A DNA stretch of 64,000 nucleotides, taken from Streptomyces paludis (GTDB taxonomy: Bacteria; Actinomycetota; Actinomycetes; Streptomycetales; Streptomycetaceae). Shown one piece after another: positions 1 to 10,299 of the stretch (within the stretch, counting starts at the first letter, position 1; each line of letters starts with the position of its first letter). Under the pieces are notes generated by a model. The model saw only the letters and a list, made by a program, of their open reading frames with translations, did not search any database and was not told the DNA's origin. The position numbers were made by a program, and so were the translations under genes. The stretch covers positions 4,402,001 through 4,466,000 of the forward strand of contig NZ_CP031194.1 in NCBI RefSeq assembly GCF_003344965.1, given 5' to 3'.

Positions 1-30
1 TGGGGGAGTTGGGGGAGATGGGCCGGGTGC

Positions 31-990
31 GGGTTAGTACCGAGAGGTAACCGGGGTGGGCCGGTGGTGAGGTGCTGGGTGCTGGGTGCTTGGTGCGGGG
101 TGGGCCGCCCCTCCTTTTGCCAGTGTCGCGCCTCCAGGGGAGGTGTAAAGGGCGCTCCTTCGTCGCGTCGGCTGCGCCGATTGCGCTTCGCTTCACCCTT
201 GACACCTCCCCTTCCGGCGCGTGTACGGGAGAGGGGGGGCGGCCGGGGGGAGGGGGCCCGGGGGGTCCGCTGTTCTGCCACTCGGTTCAGGGGCTGGCGG
301 GCGGGTGGGCCCTGCGGGGCTGCGCAGCAGAGGAGTGGGGTGACTCGGCCCCGGCTTAGCGGCCAACCGTCCGTTGTGGGTTGCGACTCAAGCCCCGCTG
401 GGCACCGTTGCGCTGTGGTGCCCGGAAGGCGGACGGGTCCTTCTGTCCGGCCGGGTCTGCGGGCCGCCCTCACGCCGATTCGCCCCTTATGGGGTGGTTT
501 GGTGGCCTGTTGGGGGTCTCTTCGGGCGGCACATGTGTCCTCAGGTGCGTTAGCGGCCCTCCTGGACGCATGGACGGCCTCCAGAGGCCCACTTGGTGTC
601 ACCCGCGTCCCAGTAACCCCGCGACCCACACAACGGTGACCAGCGGGGCTTGTGTCTCAGCAAACAGCGGACCGTCAGCCGCTGAGACCAGCCGGACAGC
701 CCCATTCCTCTGCCGCGCAGCCCCACAGGGCCCACCGGGCCGCCGGACCCTGAGCCGAGTGGCAGTGTGGCGCCACCCTTGGGCCCCCTCCCCCCGGCCG
801 CCCCCCCCTCATCCGCACTTGCGACTCCGGGGGAGGTGTCAAGGGCGGAGCGCAGCGGAGTCGGCGCAGCCGACGCGACGTAGGAGCGCCCTTTACTCCT
901 CCCCCGGAGGCGCGACACTGAAGGGAGGAGGGGCGGCCCAGCGCCAAGCACCTCGCCCCCGTACACCCCGGTCTGCCTCTTGGTACTGAC
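31..990. repeat. Long palindromic repeat element, copy 1
   Basis: About 960 bp made of two inverted arms (roughly 31-407 and 634-990) around a ~226 bp centre. The ends read GGTTAGTACC on the left and GGTACTGAC on the right, an imperfect inverted pair. The same structure, in the same orientation and with a similar centre, recurs at 23207-24150. Long open frames on both strands here follow from the GC-rich inverted arms. No ribosome binding site or protein family is recognisable, so I treat the region as non-coding. There is no transposase. Confidence 0.85.
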
Positions 991-1072
991 TGAGTCGGGG
1001 CCGAGCCGCGTGGTAGTGCAGCGGGCCTTTTGGGCCCCAACTAACCCCCGGTGGCAGGCGCCGTCCCTCGGC

Positions 1073-1684
1073 TCAGTTCTTGCTCGGCCAGCCCGTGGCG
1101 TCCAGTGTGGCGCCCAGGGTGTGGGGGCCGGGGCCGGGGCCTGTGTCCGTAATTAGGGTGCGGAGGTCGGATTCCAGGGCTTGTAGGCGGGGTGGGCCTA
1201 TTCGCCAGGCCCAGGTGGCGCGTAGCTGGTCGAAGATCGCGGCCGAGCGGGCCAGGGCGTCGTAGCCGCGTGGGGTGAGGCGTACCAGTTTGCGGCGGGC
1301 GTCCTTGGGGTCTTCCGCGCGCTCCGCGTATCCCAGTGCCTCCAGGCGGTCGACGGTCTTGCCGGCGGCCTGCTTGGAGATGCCCAGGCGGCGGCCGATC
1401 GTCACCGCCGTAACGCCCTCGCGGCCTATGGCTTGTATGGCGAAGCCATAGGCCGGGCGTATGTCCGGGTGGCCCTGGAGGGCCAGTTCGGCGTGGAGTT
1501 GGTCGATGAGGGAGCGGAACCCCGCGAAGAGCAGCAGTGGCAGCTCGTAGCCCGGCACGTCCTGCTCGGTGCTGCCCGCAGCCGCGCCGCTGCCCGCAAC
1601 CTCCGCACTGTCCGCCGCCTCCTCGGTTCCGGGCTCGGTCATCGTTAACTCGACAACTCGATTTACCTTCTTGTCGTCAACCAT
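1073..1684 (-). CDS. MarR-family transcriptional regulator
   Basis: A 203-residue protein with a winged helix-turn-helix in the middle (about residues 95-150). It includes the MarR-like stretch IGRRLGISKQAAGKTVDRLE followed by the wing region DPKDARRKLVRLT. MarR proteins bind DNA as dimers and usually repress a neighbouring or their own operon in response to small phenolic ligands or oxidants. It lies downstream of the SGNH hydrolase gene on the same strand, and its start overlaps that gene's end by 22 nt. An alternative ATG at 1642 would remove the overlap. A 9-bp inverted repeat (CTCGACAAC...GTTGTCGAG) brackets the start, which suggests autoregulation. The ligand is unknown. Confidence 0.85.
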   Translation of the reverse strand: MVDDKKVNRVVELTMTEPGTEEAADSAEVAGSGAAAGSTEQDVPGYELPLLLFAGFRSLIDQLHAELALQGHPDIRPAYGFAIQAIGREGVTAVTIGRRLGISKQAAGKTVDRLEALGYAERAEDPKDARRKLVRLTPRGYDALARSAAIFDQLRATWAWRIGPPRLQALESDLRTLITDTGPGPGPHTLGATLDATGWPSKN

Positions 1685-1693
1685 GTTGTCGAG
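1649..1693. promoter_or_regulatory. Candidate MarR operator, spaced inverted repeat
   Basis: CTCGACAAC at 1649-1657 and its exact reverse complement GTTGTCGAG at 1685-1693 flank the MarR start region. Further TTGTCG and CTCGA half-sites lie between them. A spaced repeat at the start of a MarR gene is a typical autoregulatory arrangement. Assignment is by position and symmetry only. Confidence 0.45.
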
Positions 1694-2409
1694 CCTAGCG
1701 AGGGGTGCTCCGTCTGCCGCCCCTCATGCCGGATGACGTACGGGCCGCCCAGCGACCAGGCGTGGTGCAGGGCGCCGGCGAAGGCGGCGGCGAGTTTGTG
1801 TTCGCCGGTGGGGCCCGGATGGGTGCCATCGTACGTGTCGTGGTGGATGTCGTACGTGGGCGGGCGCGCGGCCAGCAGGAGGGGGGAGTCCGGGTGGTCG
1901 AGGTCGGCCACCACCTCCCCGAGCAGGCCGTTGAAGCGGTGGACCTCGGCCGCGAAGGCGGGGTCGGACTCGGCCCGGATGTTCGGGATGACGGGCAGGA
2001 GTACGGCGCGCACCCGCGCGTTGGCGGCGCGCGCCGCGTCGATGAACGCGCGGACGTTCCGCGCCGTCCCCGCGCTGTCCGTGTAGAAGCCGAGGTCGAT
2101 CAGGCCGAGCGACACGAGCAGCACATCCGCCCGCGCCGCCCCCACCGCCTCCTCGGCCAGCGGCGCCATGTGCTGCCAGCCCTCGCCCCAGCCGGCCAGA
2201 TGACGGCGCGCGTCGGGCGGGAAGTCCGGGGCGGCGTACGCGTACGAGACCGGCGCGTCCGCCGCCGGGTCGTACAGCGTCTCCCGGGGGCCGACGAGGC
2301 GGAACGGGCCGTCGAAGGTGGCGTCCAGGTGTTGCCACAGGCGGTAGCGCCAGGTGAAGTCACCGGCGCTGCCGATCGTCATGGAGTCACCCACGCACAT
2401 GAATCGCAT
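1663..2409 (-). CDS. SGNH/GDSL-type hydrolase
   Basis: A 248-residue intracellular-type SGNH hydrolase, probably an esterase or lipase acting on small esters. Block I is CVGDSMT with the nucleophile Ser9. Block V is YDGTHPGP with Asp194 and His197 completing the triad. Block III, normally GxND, reads LGLID here, so the oxyanion-hole asparagine is not obvious. I chose the ATG at 2409 because AAGGA precedes it and the GDS motif then sits near the N-terminus, as usual. The frame stays open to 2562 but that extension is basic and low-complexity. The gene precedes and slightly overlaps the MarR gene, so the two are probably co-transcribed. No signal peptide with this start. Confidence 0.8.
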   Translation of the reverse strand: MRFMCVGDSMTIGSAGDFTWRYRLWQHLDATFDGPFRLVGPRETLYDPAADAPVSYAYAAPDFPPDARRHLAGWGEGWQHMAPLAEEAVGAARADVLLVSLGLIDLGFYTDSAGTARNVRAFIDAARAANARVRAVLLPVIPNIRAESDPAFAAEVHRFNGLLGEVVADLDHPDSPLLLAARPPTYDIHHDTYDGTHPGPTGEHKLAAAFAGALHHAWSLGGPYVIRHEGRQTEHPSLGSTTWLTTRR

Positions 2410-2556
2410 CCGGCCATCCTTGCCGACGGTCTTTCGCGCCAGGATCGGGCTCGCGGCTTGCCCGTACAGGCTTCCCGGCCTCCGCCCAGGCGCCGCTCGG
2501 GCTTCTCCCGCGCTCTTCCGCCGCCGTCGCCCTCGCCCAAGTGGCAGGCTTGGCGG

Positions 2557-3618
2557 ATGCATGCGCTTCCGTACCGTTCCGGCCTGCGTCGTCTCTCCGG
2601 CGCGGTGTCCGTCATCGCCGCTCTTGTCGCCGTACTGACCGTCGTGCTGCCGACGGTGGCGACGGCCGACGGAGGTTCACCCGATCGGGACTTCACCATC
2701 AAGGACCCGCGTATCACCGAATCGAGTGGTTTGGCCGCGAGCCGTATCCATCCGGGTGTCTACTGGACGCACAACGACAGCGCACACCCGCCGTACATCT
2801 ACGCCGTCGACTCCAGGACCGGCGAGACCGTCGCGACCATCACCCTCGCGGGCATCGGTGAGATTCGGGACGCCGAGGCCATCTCCCTCGGGCCCGACGG
2901 GAATCTGTACGTCGGAGACATCGGCGACAACCTCAATGGCTCCTGGGACCACGTCTGGATCTACCGCTTCCCCGAGCCCAAGCAGCTCAAGGACGCCACC
3001 GTCCGCCCGACGCAGTTCACGGTGGAGTACGAGGACGGCCCGCGCGACGCCGAGTCGATGATGGTCCATCCCACCACCGGGCGCGTCTACATCGCGTCGA
3101 AGAACCAGGGCGGCGGCGGACTGTACGAAGGTCCCGCGCGGCTGGACCCGTCCGGTACGAACACCTTCCGGCGTATCGGCGAGGTGCCCTGGGTGACGGA
3201 CGGCGCCTTCTCCCCGGACGGTACGGAGCTGACGTTCCGCTCGTACTTCAGCGCCCGCTCGTACGAGTGGAAGAACGGCAGGCTCGGCCCCCACCGCCCG
3301 GTCGGCGTGCCGTTCCAGCGCCAGGCCGAGTCGGTGACGTACACGGCGGACGGCAAAGCCCTGATGTTCGGTACGGAAGGCGCGCGGAGCGGGGTGGTAC
3401 GCGTCGAGATCGACGGCGGCGGCAAGGGCGGCAAGGGAGGTAAAGGCGATGAGAGCGGCGAGAGTGGCAAGAGCAGCGAGAAGAGCGGCGGCGCGGAAGC
3501 CGGGTCAAGTACCGATTCCGGTAAGAGCGCGGGCGGTCTCACGTTCGGCGGCGTCGTGCTGCTCGCGATCCTCGGCTTCTTCGGCTTCCGGCGCCTGCGC
3601 GGCAAGGGAAAGGGGTAG
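2557..3618 (+). CDS. Exported beta-propeller-like protein with C-terminal membrane anchor
   Basis: A 353-residue protein of unknown function. An N-terminal signal peptide (charged start, hydrophobic AVSVIAALVAVLTVVLP, cleavage near ATA-DGG) is followed by a domain with repeated WD40/NHL-like strands: SRIHPGVYWTHND, GPDGNLYVGDIGDN, HPTTGRVYIASKN and SPDGTELTF. After a flexible Gly-Lys-Ser linker of about 60 residues comes a single hydrophobic helix (GVVLLAILGFFGF) and a basic tail, which fits anchoring in the membrane from outside. The start at 2557 is chosen because it gives the signal peptide. The frame is open much further upstream but only antisense to the hydrolase gene. The 5' ends of the two divergent genes lie close together. 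Confidence 0.75.
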   Translation: MHALPYRSGLRRLSGAVSVIAALVAVLTVVLPTVATADGGSPDRDFTIKDPRITESSGLAASRIHPGVYWTHNDSAHPPYIYAVDSRTGETVATITLAGIGEIRDAEAISLGPDGNLYVGDIGDNLNGSWDHVWIYRFPEPKQLKDATVRPTQFTVEYEDGPRDAESMMVHPTTGRVYIASKNQGGGGLYEGPARLDPSGTNTFRRIGEVPWVTDGAFSPDGTELTFRSYFSARSYEWKNGRLGPHRPVGVPFQRQAESVTYTADGKALMFGTEGARSGVVRVEIDGGGKGGKGGKGDESGESGKSSEKSGGAEAGSSTDSGKSAGGLTFGGVVLLAILGFFGFRRLRGKGKG

Positions 3619-3711
3619 GAGGAAGCGGGGAGAGGGAAGGTACCGGGGAGAGCGAAAGTGCCGGGGAGGGGGGAGTCGAGTGAGTCGTCGGAGTCGCGTG
3701 AGTCGCGGTCC

Positions 3712-4467
3712 TCATCCCTCCGTACGCCGTGCGACCAGTACTTCCAGACCGTCGAGCAGCCGCTGGAGCCCGAACTCGAAGTGGTCGAACTCCGGGCCGA
3801 AGGCATCCTCGGAGAGCGAGGCCATGACCGGATACACCCCGCTGTTCATAGCCTTCGTCAGATACGGTTCCTGAACCTGCCAGAACTCGCGGTCGGTCAT
3901 CCCTGACTTCCGCTCCACCTCGACGGCGTGGACATGGGTGCGGGCGGCGCCGCTGACGTACCCCTCCACCATGATCCGTACCGATATCAGCTCCGGATCG
4001 CTCAGCCCCATGCCCTTGATGCCGGACAGCATTTCCTCCATCCCGCCCATCGCGTTGGGGCCGAGGACGGGCCGGGCCTGGTTGACGGAGAGCAGCCATG
4101 GGTGGCGCCGGTACAGCGTGAGCATGGCGCGCGCCATCTCTTCGACGGTGGTGCGCCAGCCCGCGTCGGGGTCGCGTGGGGTGCTGTCCGTCTCGCCCCG
4201 GACGTGATTCAGCATCAGGTCCAGCAGCTCCGCCTTGCCCGGGACATAGCGGTAGAGCGACATCGTGCCGGTGCCCAGCTCGGTGGAGAGCCGGCGCATG
4301 GAGACCGCCTCCAGCCCTTCGGCGTCGGCGAGTGCGACGGCGGCTGTGACGATCCTGCCGAGGGTGAGCCCCGGTTTCGGGCCGCGGCTCGGTCGCTCTC
4401 CGGTCCCCCAGAGGAGTTCGAGGGTGCGTTCGACGTTGCCACTGCCGGTCGTTTCGGTCGACGTCAT
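3712..4467 (-). CDS. TetR/AcrR-family repressor of the adjacent exporter
   Basis: A 251-residue TetR regulator. The N-terminal HTH (about residues 33-80) includes GRIVTAAVALADAEGLEAVS and LGTGTMSLYRYVPGKAELLD. The larger C-terminal helical domain resembles the ligand-binding domain of TetR itself. It is divergently transcribed from a DrrAB-type ABC exporter at 4587-6505. The spacer holds a long symmetric operator at 4496-4533. The likely role is repression of the exporter until the exported compound binds the repressor. The ligand cannot be predicted. Confidence 0.88.
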   Translation of the reverse strand: MTSTETTGSGNVERTLELLWGTGERPSRGPKPGLTLGRIVTAAVALADAEGLEAVSMRRLSTELGTGTMSLYRYVPGKAELLDLMLNHVRGETDSTPRDPDAGWRTTVEEMARAMLTLYRRHPWLLSVNQARPVLGPNAMGGMEEMLSGIKGMGLSDPELISVRIMVEGYVSGAARTHVHAVEVERKSGMTDREFWQVQEPYLTKAMNSGVYPVMASLSEDAFGPEFDHFEFGLQRLLDGLEVLVARRTEG

Positions 4468-4495
4468 GGCCCCAGGATAATCGCCCGAAGAAAAA

Positions 4496-4533
4496 TGAGT
4501 ACGGCGTACCCTGATGTGGGTACAGTGTACTCA
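4496..4533. promoter_or_regulatory. TetR operator, nested 38-bp inverted repeat
   Basis: TGAGTAC-ggc-GTACCC-tgatgt-GGGTAC-agt-GTACTCA: each half contains two GTAC-type elements and the halves are exact reverse complements apart from the 3-nt spacers. It lies between the divergent TetR gene and the exporter operon, where it could control both. The symmetry suggests two repressor dimers. Confidence 0.8.
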
Positions 4534-4586
4534 GTTCGGTTGATCGGTGGTTCGGTCGGCCGGTGGTTCGGAGGGGACTGAGTGCT

Positions 4587-5624
4587 GTGAACGAGTACGC
4601 CGTGCGGGCGGAAGCGGTTCGGAAGACGTACAGGCAGAAGAAGACGTACGGGGAGAAGGGGGGACGCGGGGAGGAAGGGAGCCGAGCGGAGAAGCGCGCG
4701 CTCGACGGGCTGGATCTGGCCGTGCGCGCAGGGACCATTCATGGGCTGCTCGGGCCCAATGGCGCGGGCAAGACCACCGCGGTGCGGGTGCTGGCGACGC
4801 TGCTGCGGTTCGACGGCGGGCGGGCGGAGGTCGCGGGCGTCGATGTGGCGCGTGATCCGCGCGCTGTCCGGAGCCGGATCGGCTTCGTCGGGCAGTACGC
4901 GGCGGTGGACGAGGGCCTCACCGGCCGGCAGAACCTGGAGATGTTCGGCCGGCTCTTCCACCTCGGCGGGAAGCGGGCGGCGTCGCGTGCCGGGGAGCTG
5001 CTGGCGCGGTTCGATCTGGTGGACGCCGGCGACCAGGGGGTCGGTACGTACAGCGGAGGGATGCGGCGGCGGCTCGATCTGGCCGCTTCGATCATTCTCG
5101 CCCCGCGCGTCCTCTTTCTCGACGAGCCGACGACGGGCCTCGACCCGCGCGGGCGCGGGGAGGTCTGGGACGCCGTGCGGGCTCTGGTCGCGGACGGTAC
5201 GACGGTGCTGCTCACCACGCAGTATCTGGACGAGGCGGACAAGCTCGCCTCGCGTATCACCGTGGTCGACCGGGGGCGGGCGATAGCGGACGACACTCCG
5301 GCGGAGCTGAAGGACGCGGTGGGGGGAGACCGGATCGAGGTCGTGGTCGCCGCCGCCTCGGACCTTCCCGCGGCGGTCGGCGCGCTGGCACGGGTCGCCG
5401 CCGGCGGTGACGGTGGCCGTGGCGGGGGCCGGGTGGAGACGGACGAAGGGGAGCGGCGGGTGCACGCGCCGGTCAGCGACCGGGTGGCCGCACTGACGGA
5501 GGTGGCGCGGACACTTCAGGACCAGGGGGTGGCGGTGGAGGACATCGGGCTGCGCAGACCGAGCCTGGATGACGTGTTCCTGCGACTGACCGGACAGCGT
5601 TCGGAAGAGAGGGGTGCCGCATGA
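4587..5624 (+). CDS. DrrA-like ABC transporter ATP-binding protein
   Basis: A 345-residue nucleotide-binding subunit of a DrrAB-type drug exporter. Walker A is GPNGAGKTT, the signature is [12 protein letters not shown] and Walker B is [13 protein letters not shown]. The C-terminal DrrA region ends [18 protein letters not shown] prefer the GTG at 4587 (protein starting MNEYAV), with GGAGG 12 nt upstream. An in-frame GTG at 4563 is possible. A charged insert of Gly, Lys and Glu residues sits before the Walker A region. It is translationally coupled to the permease gene by ATGA overlap and probably controlled by the divergent TetR repressor. Confidence 0.88.
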   Translation: MNEYAVRAEAVRKTYRQKKTYGEKGGRGEEGSRAEKRALDGLDLAVRAGTIHGLLGPNGAGKTTAVRVLATLLRFDGGRAEVAGVDVARDPRAVRSRIGFVGQYAAVDEGLTGRQNLEMFGRLFHLGGKRAASRAGELLARFDLVDAGDQGVGTYSGGMRRRLDLAASIILAPRVLFLDEPTTGLDPRGRGEVWDAVRALVADGTTVLLTTQYLDEADKLASRITVVDRGRAIADDTPAELKDAVGGDRIEVVVAAASDLPAAVGALARVAAGGDGGRGGGRVETDEGERRVHAPVSDRVAALTEVARTLQDQGVAVEDIGLRRPSLDDVFLRLTGQRSEERGAA

Positions 5625-6505
5625 GCGCCGCTCTGGGAAGCGCTGCGGTCGACAGCGGCAACAAGATCGGAGGTGGTGGAGGTAGCGGAGGCCCTGAGGG
5701 CGTTGGGGGCAGCCGTGGCCGGGCGTACTGGGCGGTGGCGGACGGCTGGAACGTTCTGCGGAGAGTGCTCACGCACTATCAGCGCCAGCCCCTGGCCATT
5801 GTCTGGCAGTTGGGCTTCCCGATCATCTCCGTCCTGCTGTACGGGTATGTCTTCGGCAGCGCGATGAAGGTGCCGGGCGGAGGTGACTACCGGGAGTTCC
5901 TGATGCCGGGGATGTTCGCCATGACGGTGGCGTCCGGCTTTACGACCACGGCGGCAGCCGTCGCCACCGACAGTGCCAGAGGAGTCATCGACCGGTTCAG
6001 ATCGATGCCGATGGCGCCCTCGGCGGTGGTCACGGGCCGGGGAGTCGGGGATCTGATAACGGCTTGCGCGGAGCTGCTGATCCTCGTGGCGACCGCGCTT
6101 CTGATCGGGTGGAGCCCGAACGGCGGGCCGTTGAGGACTCTGGCGGCCTTCGGACTGCTGATGCTGCTGCGCTTCTCGCTGATATGGCTGGGTGTGCTGC
6201 TGGGGCTGCTGATACCCGGCCCTGAGCAGGCCGGCGGTCTCTACGCGGCGGTCTTTCCGATGACGATGATCTCCAGCGTCTTTGTGGCGCCCTCGCTGAT
6301 GCCGAGCTGGCTGGGCGTGGTGGCCGCCTGGAATCCGGTCTCGGCCACGGTCACCGCGACCCGGGAGCTGTTCGGCAATCCGGTGGCCGGCGGGGGGACA
6401 TGGCCGGAGGAGCATGCGCTGCTGCTGTCGATCGCCTGGCCGGCGCTGCTGACGGCGGTGCTTCTGCCGCTGGCGGTACGGAGATTCCAGCGGCTGAGCC
6501 GGTAG
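5621..6505 (+). CDS. DrrB-like ABC-2 type permease
   Basis: A 294-residue ABC-2 membrane subunit with about six hydrophobic helices and the family pattern [20 protein letters not shown] in the central cytoplasmic loop. The N-terminus is Gly- and Ser-rich before the first membrane segment. It overlaps the ATPase gene by four bases, so the two are co-translated and form one exporter. Export of a hydrophobic or antibiotic-like compound is inferred from family. The gene is followed by a 7-bp tandem repeat and a strong terminator hairpin. Confidence 0.88.
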   Translation: MSAALGSAAVDSGNKIGGGGGSGGPEGVGGSRGRAYWAVADGWNVLRRVLTHYQRQPLAIVWQLGFPIISVLLYGYVFGSAMKVPGGGDYREFLMPGMFAMTVASGFTTTAAAVATDSARGVIDRFRSMPMAPSAVVTGRGVGDLITACAELLILVATALLIGWSPNGGPLRTLAAFGLLMLLRFSLIWLGVLLGLLIPGPEQAGGLYAAVFPMTMISSVFVAPSLMPSWLGVVAAWNPVSATVTATRELFGNPVAGGGTWPEEHALLLSIAWPALLTAVLLPLAVRRFQRLSR

Positions 6506-6557
6506 CCGATAGTGCCGGTAGCCGGTAGCCGGTAGCCGGTAGCCGGTAGCCGGTCGC
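6499..6557. repeat. Short tandem repeat, 7-bp unit
   Basis: Several consecutive CCGGTAG units, with a degenerate start and end, beginning at the stop codon of the permease gene. The repeat supplies in-frame stops on one strand. It is probably a slippage product between converging genes and a likely strain-variable site. Confidence 0.8.
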
Positions 6558-6581
6558 TGGTCGCTGGGGCCTGCGACAGCA

Positions 6582-6614
6582 CGACGGCCCCCGGCGCGGT
6601 GCCGGGGGCCGTCG
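6582..6614. terminator. Bidirectional hairpin terminator between exporter operon and serC
   Basis: A perfect 14-bp stem (CGACGGCCCCCGGC / GCCGGGGGCCGTCG) with a 5-nt loop lies between converging genes. There is no U-tract, which is usual for Streptomyces terminators. Confidence 0.85.
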
Positions 6615-6630
6615 AAGGGGTGTTGCTCGG

Positions 6631-7920
<1,290 letters not shown>

Positions 7921-9276
7921 TCAGGGGCGGCGTGCGGGGGAGAGTGCGGGGGCGGGGGAGAAGATCACCGGCAGGCTGGTCAGACCGCGCAGCCACGGCG
8001 ACGGGCGCTGCGCGAGCGCCTCCCCCGGGACGGCGAGGTCGATGTCCGGGAGCCGGTCGAGCAGCACCTCGATCCCCGTCCGGGCGATGACCTCGGCGAT
8101 CTCCTGGGCGGGGAACGGACAGCGGTGCTCGCCGTGGCCGAAGGAGAAGAAGGCGGTGTTGCCGCCGGTGAGGACGGAGCTGTCCGTACGGATCTGCGGG
8201 TCGAAGTTGGCGGCGGCCACCCCGAGGATCAGCAGGTCACCGGCGCGGATCCGGCGGTTGCCGAGGTTGGTGTCGCGGGTGGCCCAGCGGCCCGGGACGT
8301 TCTGGGTGGGCGTGTCCTCCCAGAGCACCTCGGTCATCGCCTCGCCGACGCTGTGCCGCCCGCCGGACAGCGACGCGGCGAACCGGTCGTCGGTCAGCAT
8401 CAGCCGGAGCGTGTTGCCGATCCAGTCGGCGGTCGGCTGATGGCCCGCGACCATGATCATCAGCAGGTCCTTGGTGATCTCCTCGACCGTGAAGTCGCCC
8501 CGGTTGGCCAGCATCCGGGAGACCACGTCCGCGCCGGGTCCGTCGGCCTTCTCGGTGAGCAGCGCCGTCGCCGCCTCGACGAGGTGCCCGTGCCCGGTGA
8601 GGGCGTCCTCGCCTCCGTCGAGCATCTCGTTGAGCGCGGTCACCAGACCGGGACCCTGCTCGTCGGTGAAACCGAGCAGCCGGGCCAGCACCCGGACGGG
8701 GAGGAGCATCGTGTACCGGCCGATGATGTCCGTACGGCCGTCGGCGCAGAAGCTGTCGATCAGCTCGTCGGCGAGCCGCTCGGCGTGCTGCCGGAGGGTG
8801 AACGGGTCGACCGCCTCCAGAGCGTCACTGATCATCGCGGCGCGCTCGCGGTGCTGTCCGTTGGTGGTGTGGATGATGGAGGTCTCGCCCCGGCCGATCA
8901 TCGGCAGGAGCGGCCAGTCGTCGGGGACGTTGTCCCACTGGTTCCACAGCACGGAGTCGCGGCTGTAGAGCGCCGGGTCGCCGGTGACCTGGTGCAGTTC
9001 GCGGTAGCCGATGACCAGCCAGGCGGGGATGTCGCCGTCGAGCAGGATGGGGGCGACGGCCCCGTGGTCGCGGCGCAGCTCCCGGTACAGCTCGACGGGG
9101 TCGGTCTGGAAGCGGGGGTCGTTGAGCGGTACGGCGCCGGAGATCGTCGCGGCTCCGGGGGGTGTGCCGGTGGTGGCTTCCGCTCTTGCTTCGGTAGTCG
9201 TGGCTTCCGACTTCGCTTCGGTGTCGCTTCCCATGCTGACCGGGCAGCCCGCCGCCGGTGTGGCTGAAGTGGTCAC
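7921..9276 (-). CDS. cvnE: Conservon cytochrome P450 (CvnE, CYP157-like) without ExxR arginine
   Basis: A 451-residue P450-fold protein and the last gene of the conservon. The heme-ligand region is FSFGHGEHRCPFPAQ. The I-helix region reads MIMVAGHQPTADWIG instead of the usual AGxxT. The K-helix motif, normally ExxR, reads EVLW, so arginine is replaced by tryptophan. This departure is known in CYP157 enzymes of Streptomyces conservons. The GTG start overlaps the TGA of cvnD (GTGA), which fixes the start. In the related rar conservon the P450 takes part in control of aerial growth. Whether this one is an oxygenase or a structural/sensory partner is unclear. Confidence 0.9.
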   Translation of the reverse strand: MTTSATPAAGCPVSMGSDTEAKSEATTTEARAEATTGTPPGAATISGAVPLNDPRFQTDPVELYRELRRDHGAVAPILLDGDIPAWLVIGYRELHQVTGDPALYSRDSVLWNQWDNVPDDWPLLPMIGRGETSIIHTTNGQHRERAAMISDALEAVDPFTLRQHAERLADELIDSFCADGRTDIIGRYTMLLPVRVLARLLGFTDEQGPGLVTALNEMLDGGEDALTGHGHLVEAATALLTEKADGPGADVVSRMLANRGDFTVEEITKDLLMIMVAGHQPTADWIGNTLRLMLTDDRFAASLSGGRHSVGEAMTEVLWEDTPTQNVPGRWATRDTNLGNRRIRAGDLLILGVAAANFDPQIRTDSSVLTGGNTAFFSFGHGEHRCPFPAQEIAEVIARTGIEVLLDRLPDIDLAVPGEALAQRPSPWLRGLTSLPVIFSPAPALSPARRP

Positions 9277-9932
9277 GAGGTCGTCTCCACCGCTTTCCGC
9301 TCCTTCGACAGCGCGTGCAGATGCTCGACCAGCGTGATCAGTACGTACTTGCTGGACGAGCGGTCCCGCGCGTCGCACTCCACCATGGGCACGTCCGGGC
9401 CCAGATCGAGCGCCTCCCGGATCTGCTCCTCCGTGTGCAGGGGCCCGCCGAAGTCGTTGCAGGCCACGATGAAGGGCGTGTTGTGGTGCTCAAGGCGGTC
9501 GATCGCGTACCAGGAGTCGGAGAGCCGCCGGGTGTCCACGAGGACGACCGCGCCGAGTGTGCCGGAGAAGAGCCGGTCCCAGAGGAACCAGAAGCGCTCC
9601 TGTCCGGGCGCGCCGAAGAGATAGAGCACCGAGCGCGTGTCGAGGGAGATCCGGCCGAAGTCGAAGGCGACGGTCGTCGAGTACTTCCGGTCGAGCCCCT
9701 CCAGCCCGTCCAGTTCGTCGATGCCCTCGCCCGCGCGGGTCATCGTCTCCTCGGTGCTGAGGGGACGGATCTCGCTGACGGAACGGACCATGGTCGTCTT
9801 GCCGACCCCGAAGCCGCCGACGATGACGATCTTCAGGCCGTTGTCTGCGGTACTGGCCAGCGACGGCCGGCTCCCGTACGAGCCCGAGGGCCGGTCCGGG
9901 CCGGTGGGCCGGTCAAAGGTTGCGGAGTCCAA
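9273..9932 (-). CDS. cvnD: Conservon GTPase
   Basis: A 219-residue Ras/Rab-like small GTP-binding protein (MglA/CvnD group). The P-loop is GGFGVGKTT, the switch II region is FGAPGQERFWF and the base-recognition motif appears as ACNDF instead of NKxD. It starts from TTG at 9932, overlapping cvnC by 20 nt. Together with the roadblock protein CvnB it resembles a eukaryote-like G-protein relay at the membrane, with CvnA as the sensor. Confidence 0.92.
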   Translation of the reverse strand: MDSATFDRPTGPDRPSGSYGSRPSLASTADNGLKIVIVGGFGVGKTTMVRSVSEIRPLSTEETMTRAGEGIDELDGLEGLDRKYSTTVAFDFGRISLDTRSVLYLFGAPGQERFWFLWDRLFSGTLGAVVLVDTRRLSDSWYAIDRLEHHNTPFIVACNDFGGPLHTEEQIREALDLGPDVPMVECDARDRSSSKYVLITLVEHLHALSKERKAVETTS

Positions 9933-10299
9933 CGAGCACCTGCTCCAGGATGTCGGGATCGGGAAGGCGGTCGTCCGCCTTGGCCGTTCGGGGATGGCGG
10001 GCGCTGATCCGGCCGGTGTCCAGCAGATCGGCGAGCATGATCCGTACGATGCTGCCGGGCAGGCCGAGTTCGGCGGCGATCTCCACCACTGCCACCGGGC
10101 TCTGGCACATCCGCAGGATCGCGACGTGCTCCGACTGCATGCCGGGGGCCGGATCGCTCTCCGCGACCACCAGCGTCACCAGGTCGAACGTGTCCGTGTC
10201 CGAGTGGCTGCGGCCCCCGGTGAGGGTGTACAGCCGGTCGGGCGACTCGTCCCGGCCCGGCCGGCTTCCGCCGGGCCGGCTCCGGCCCGCGCCGCTCAT
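9913..10299 (-). CDS. cvnC: Conservon DUF742 protein
   Basis: A 128-residue DUF742 protein. The core reads LYTLTGGRS, FDLVTLV, EHVAILRMCQSPVAVVEIAAELGLP and VRIMLADLLDTG, which is a winged-helix-like pattern. Its ATG overlaps the stop of cvnB (ATGA), so the order and coupling are clear. The molecular role of CvnC is not established. It is always found with the histidine-kinase-like CvnA, CvnB and CvnD. Confidence 0.92.
   Translation of the reverse strand: MSGAGRSRPGGSRPGRDESPDRLYTLTGGRSHSDTDTFDLVTLVVAESDPAPGMQSEHVAILRMCQSPVAVVEIAAELGLPGSIVRIMLADLLDTGRISARHPRTAKADDRLPDPDILEQVLVGLRNL

Noticed and set aside
64..1040. Several overlapping open frames (up to 202 codons) in the first repeat
   Set aside because: They mirror each other across the inverted arms, shift frame between copies, lack ribosome sites and have a composition driven by GC content.
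1705..2556. N-terminal extension of the beta-propeller protein frame
   Set aside because: Antisense to the SGNH hydrolase and would bury the signal peptide.
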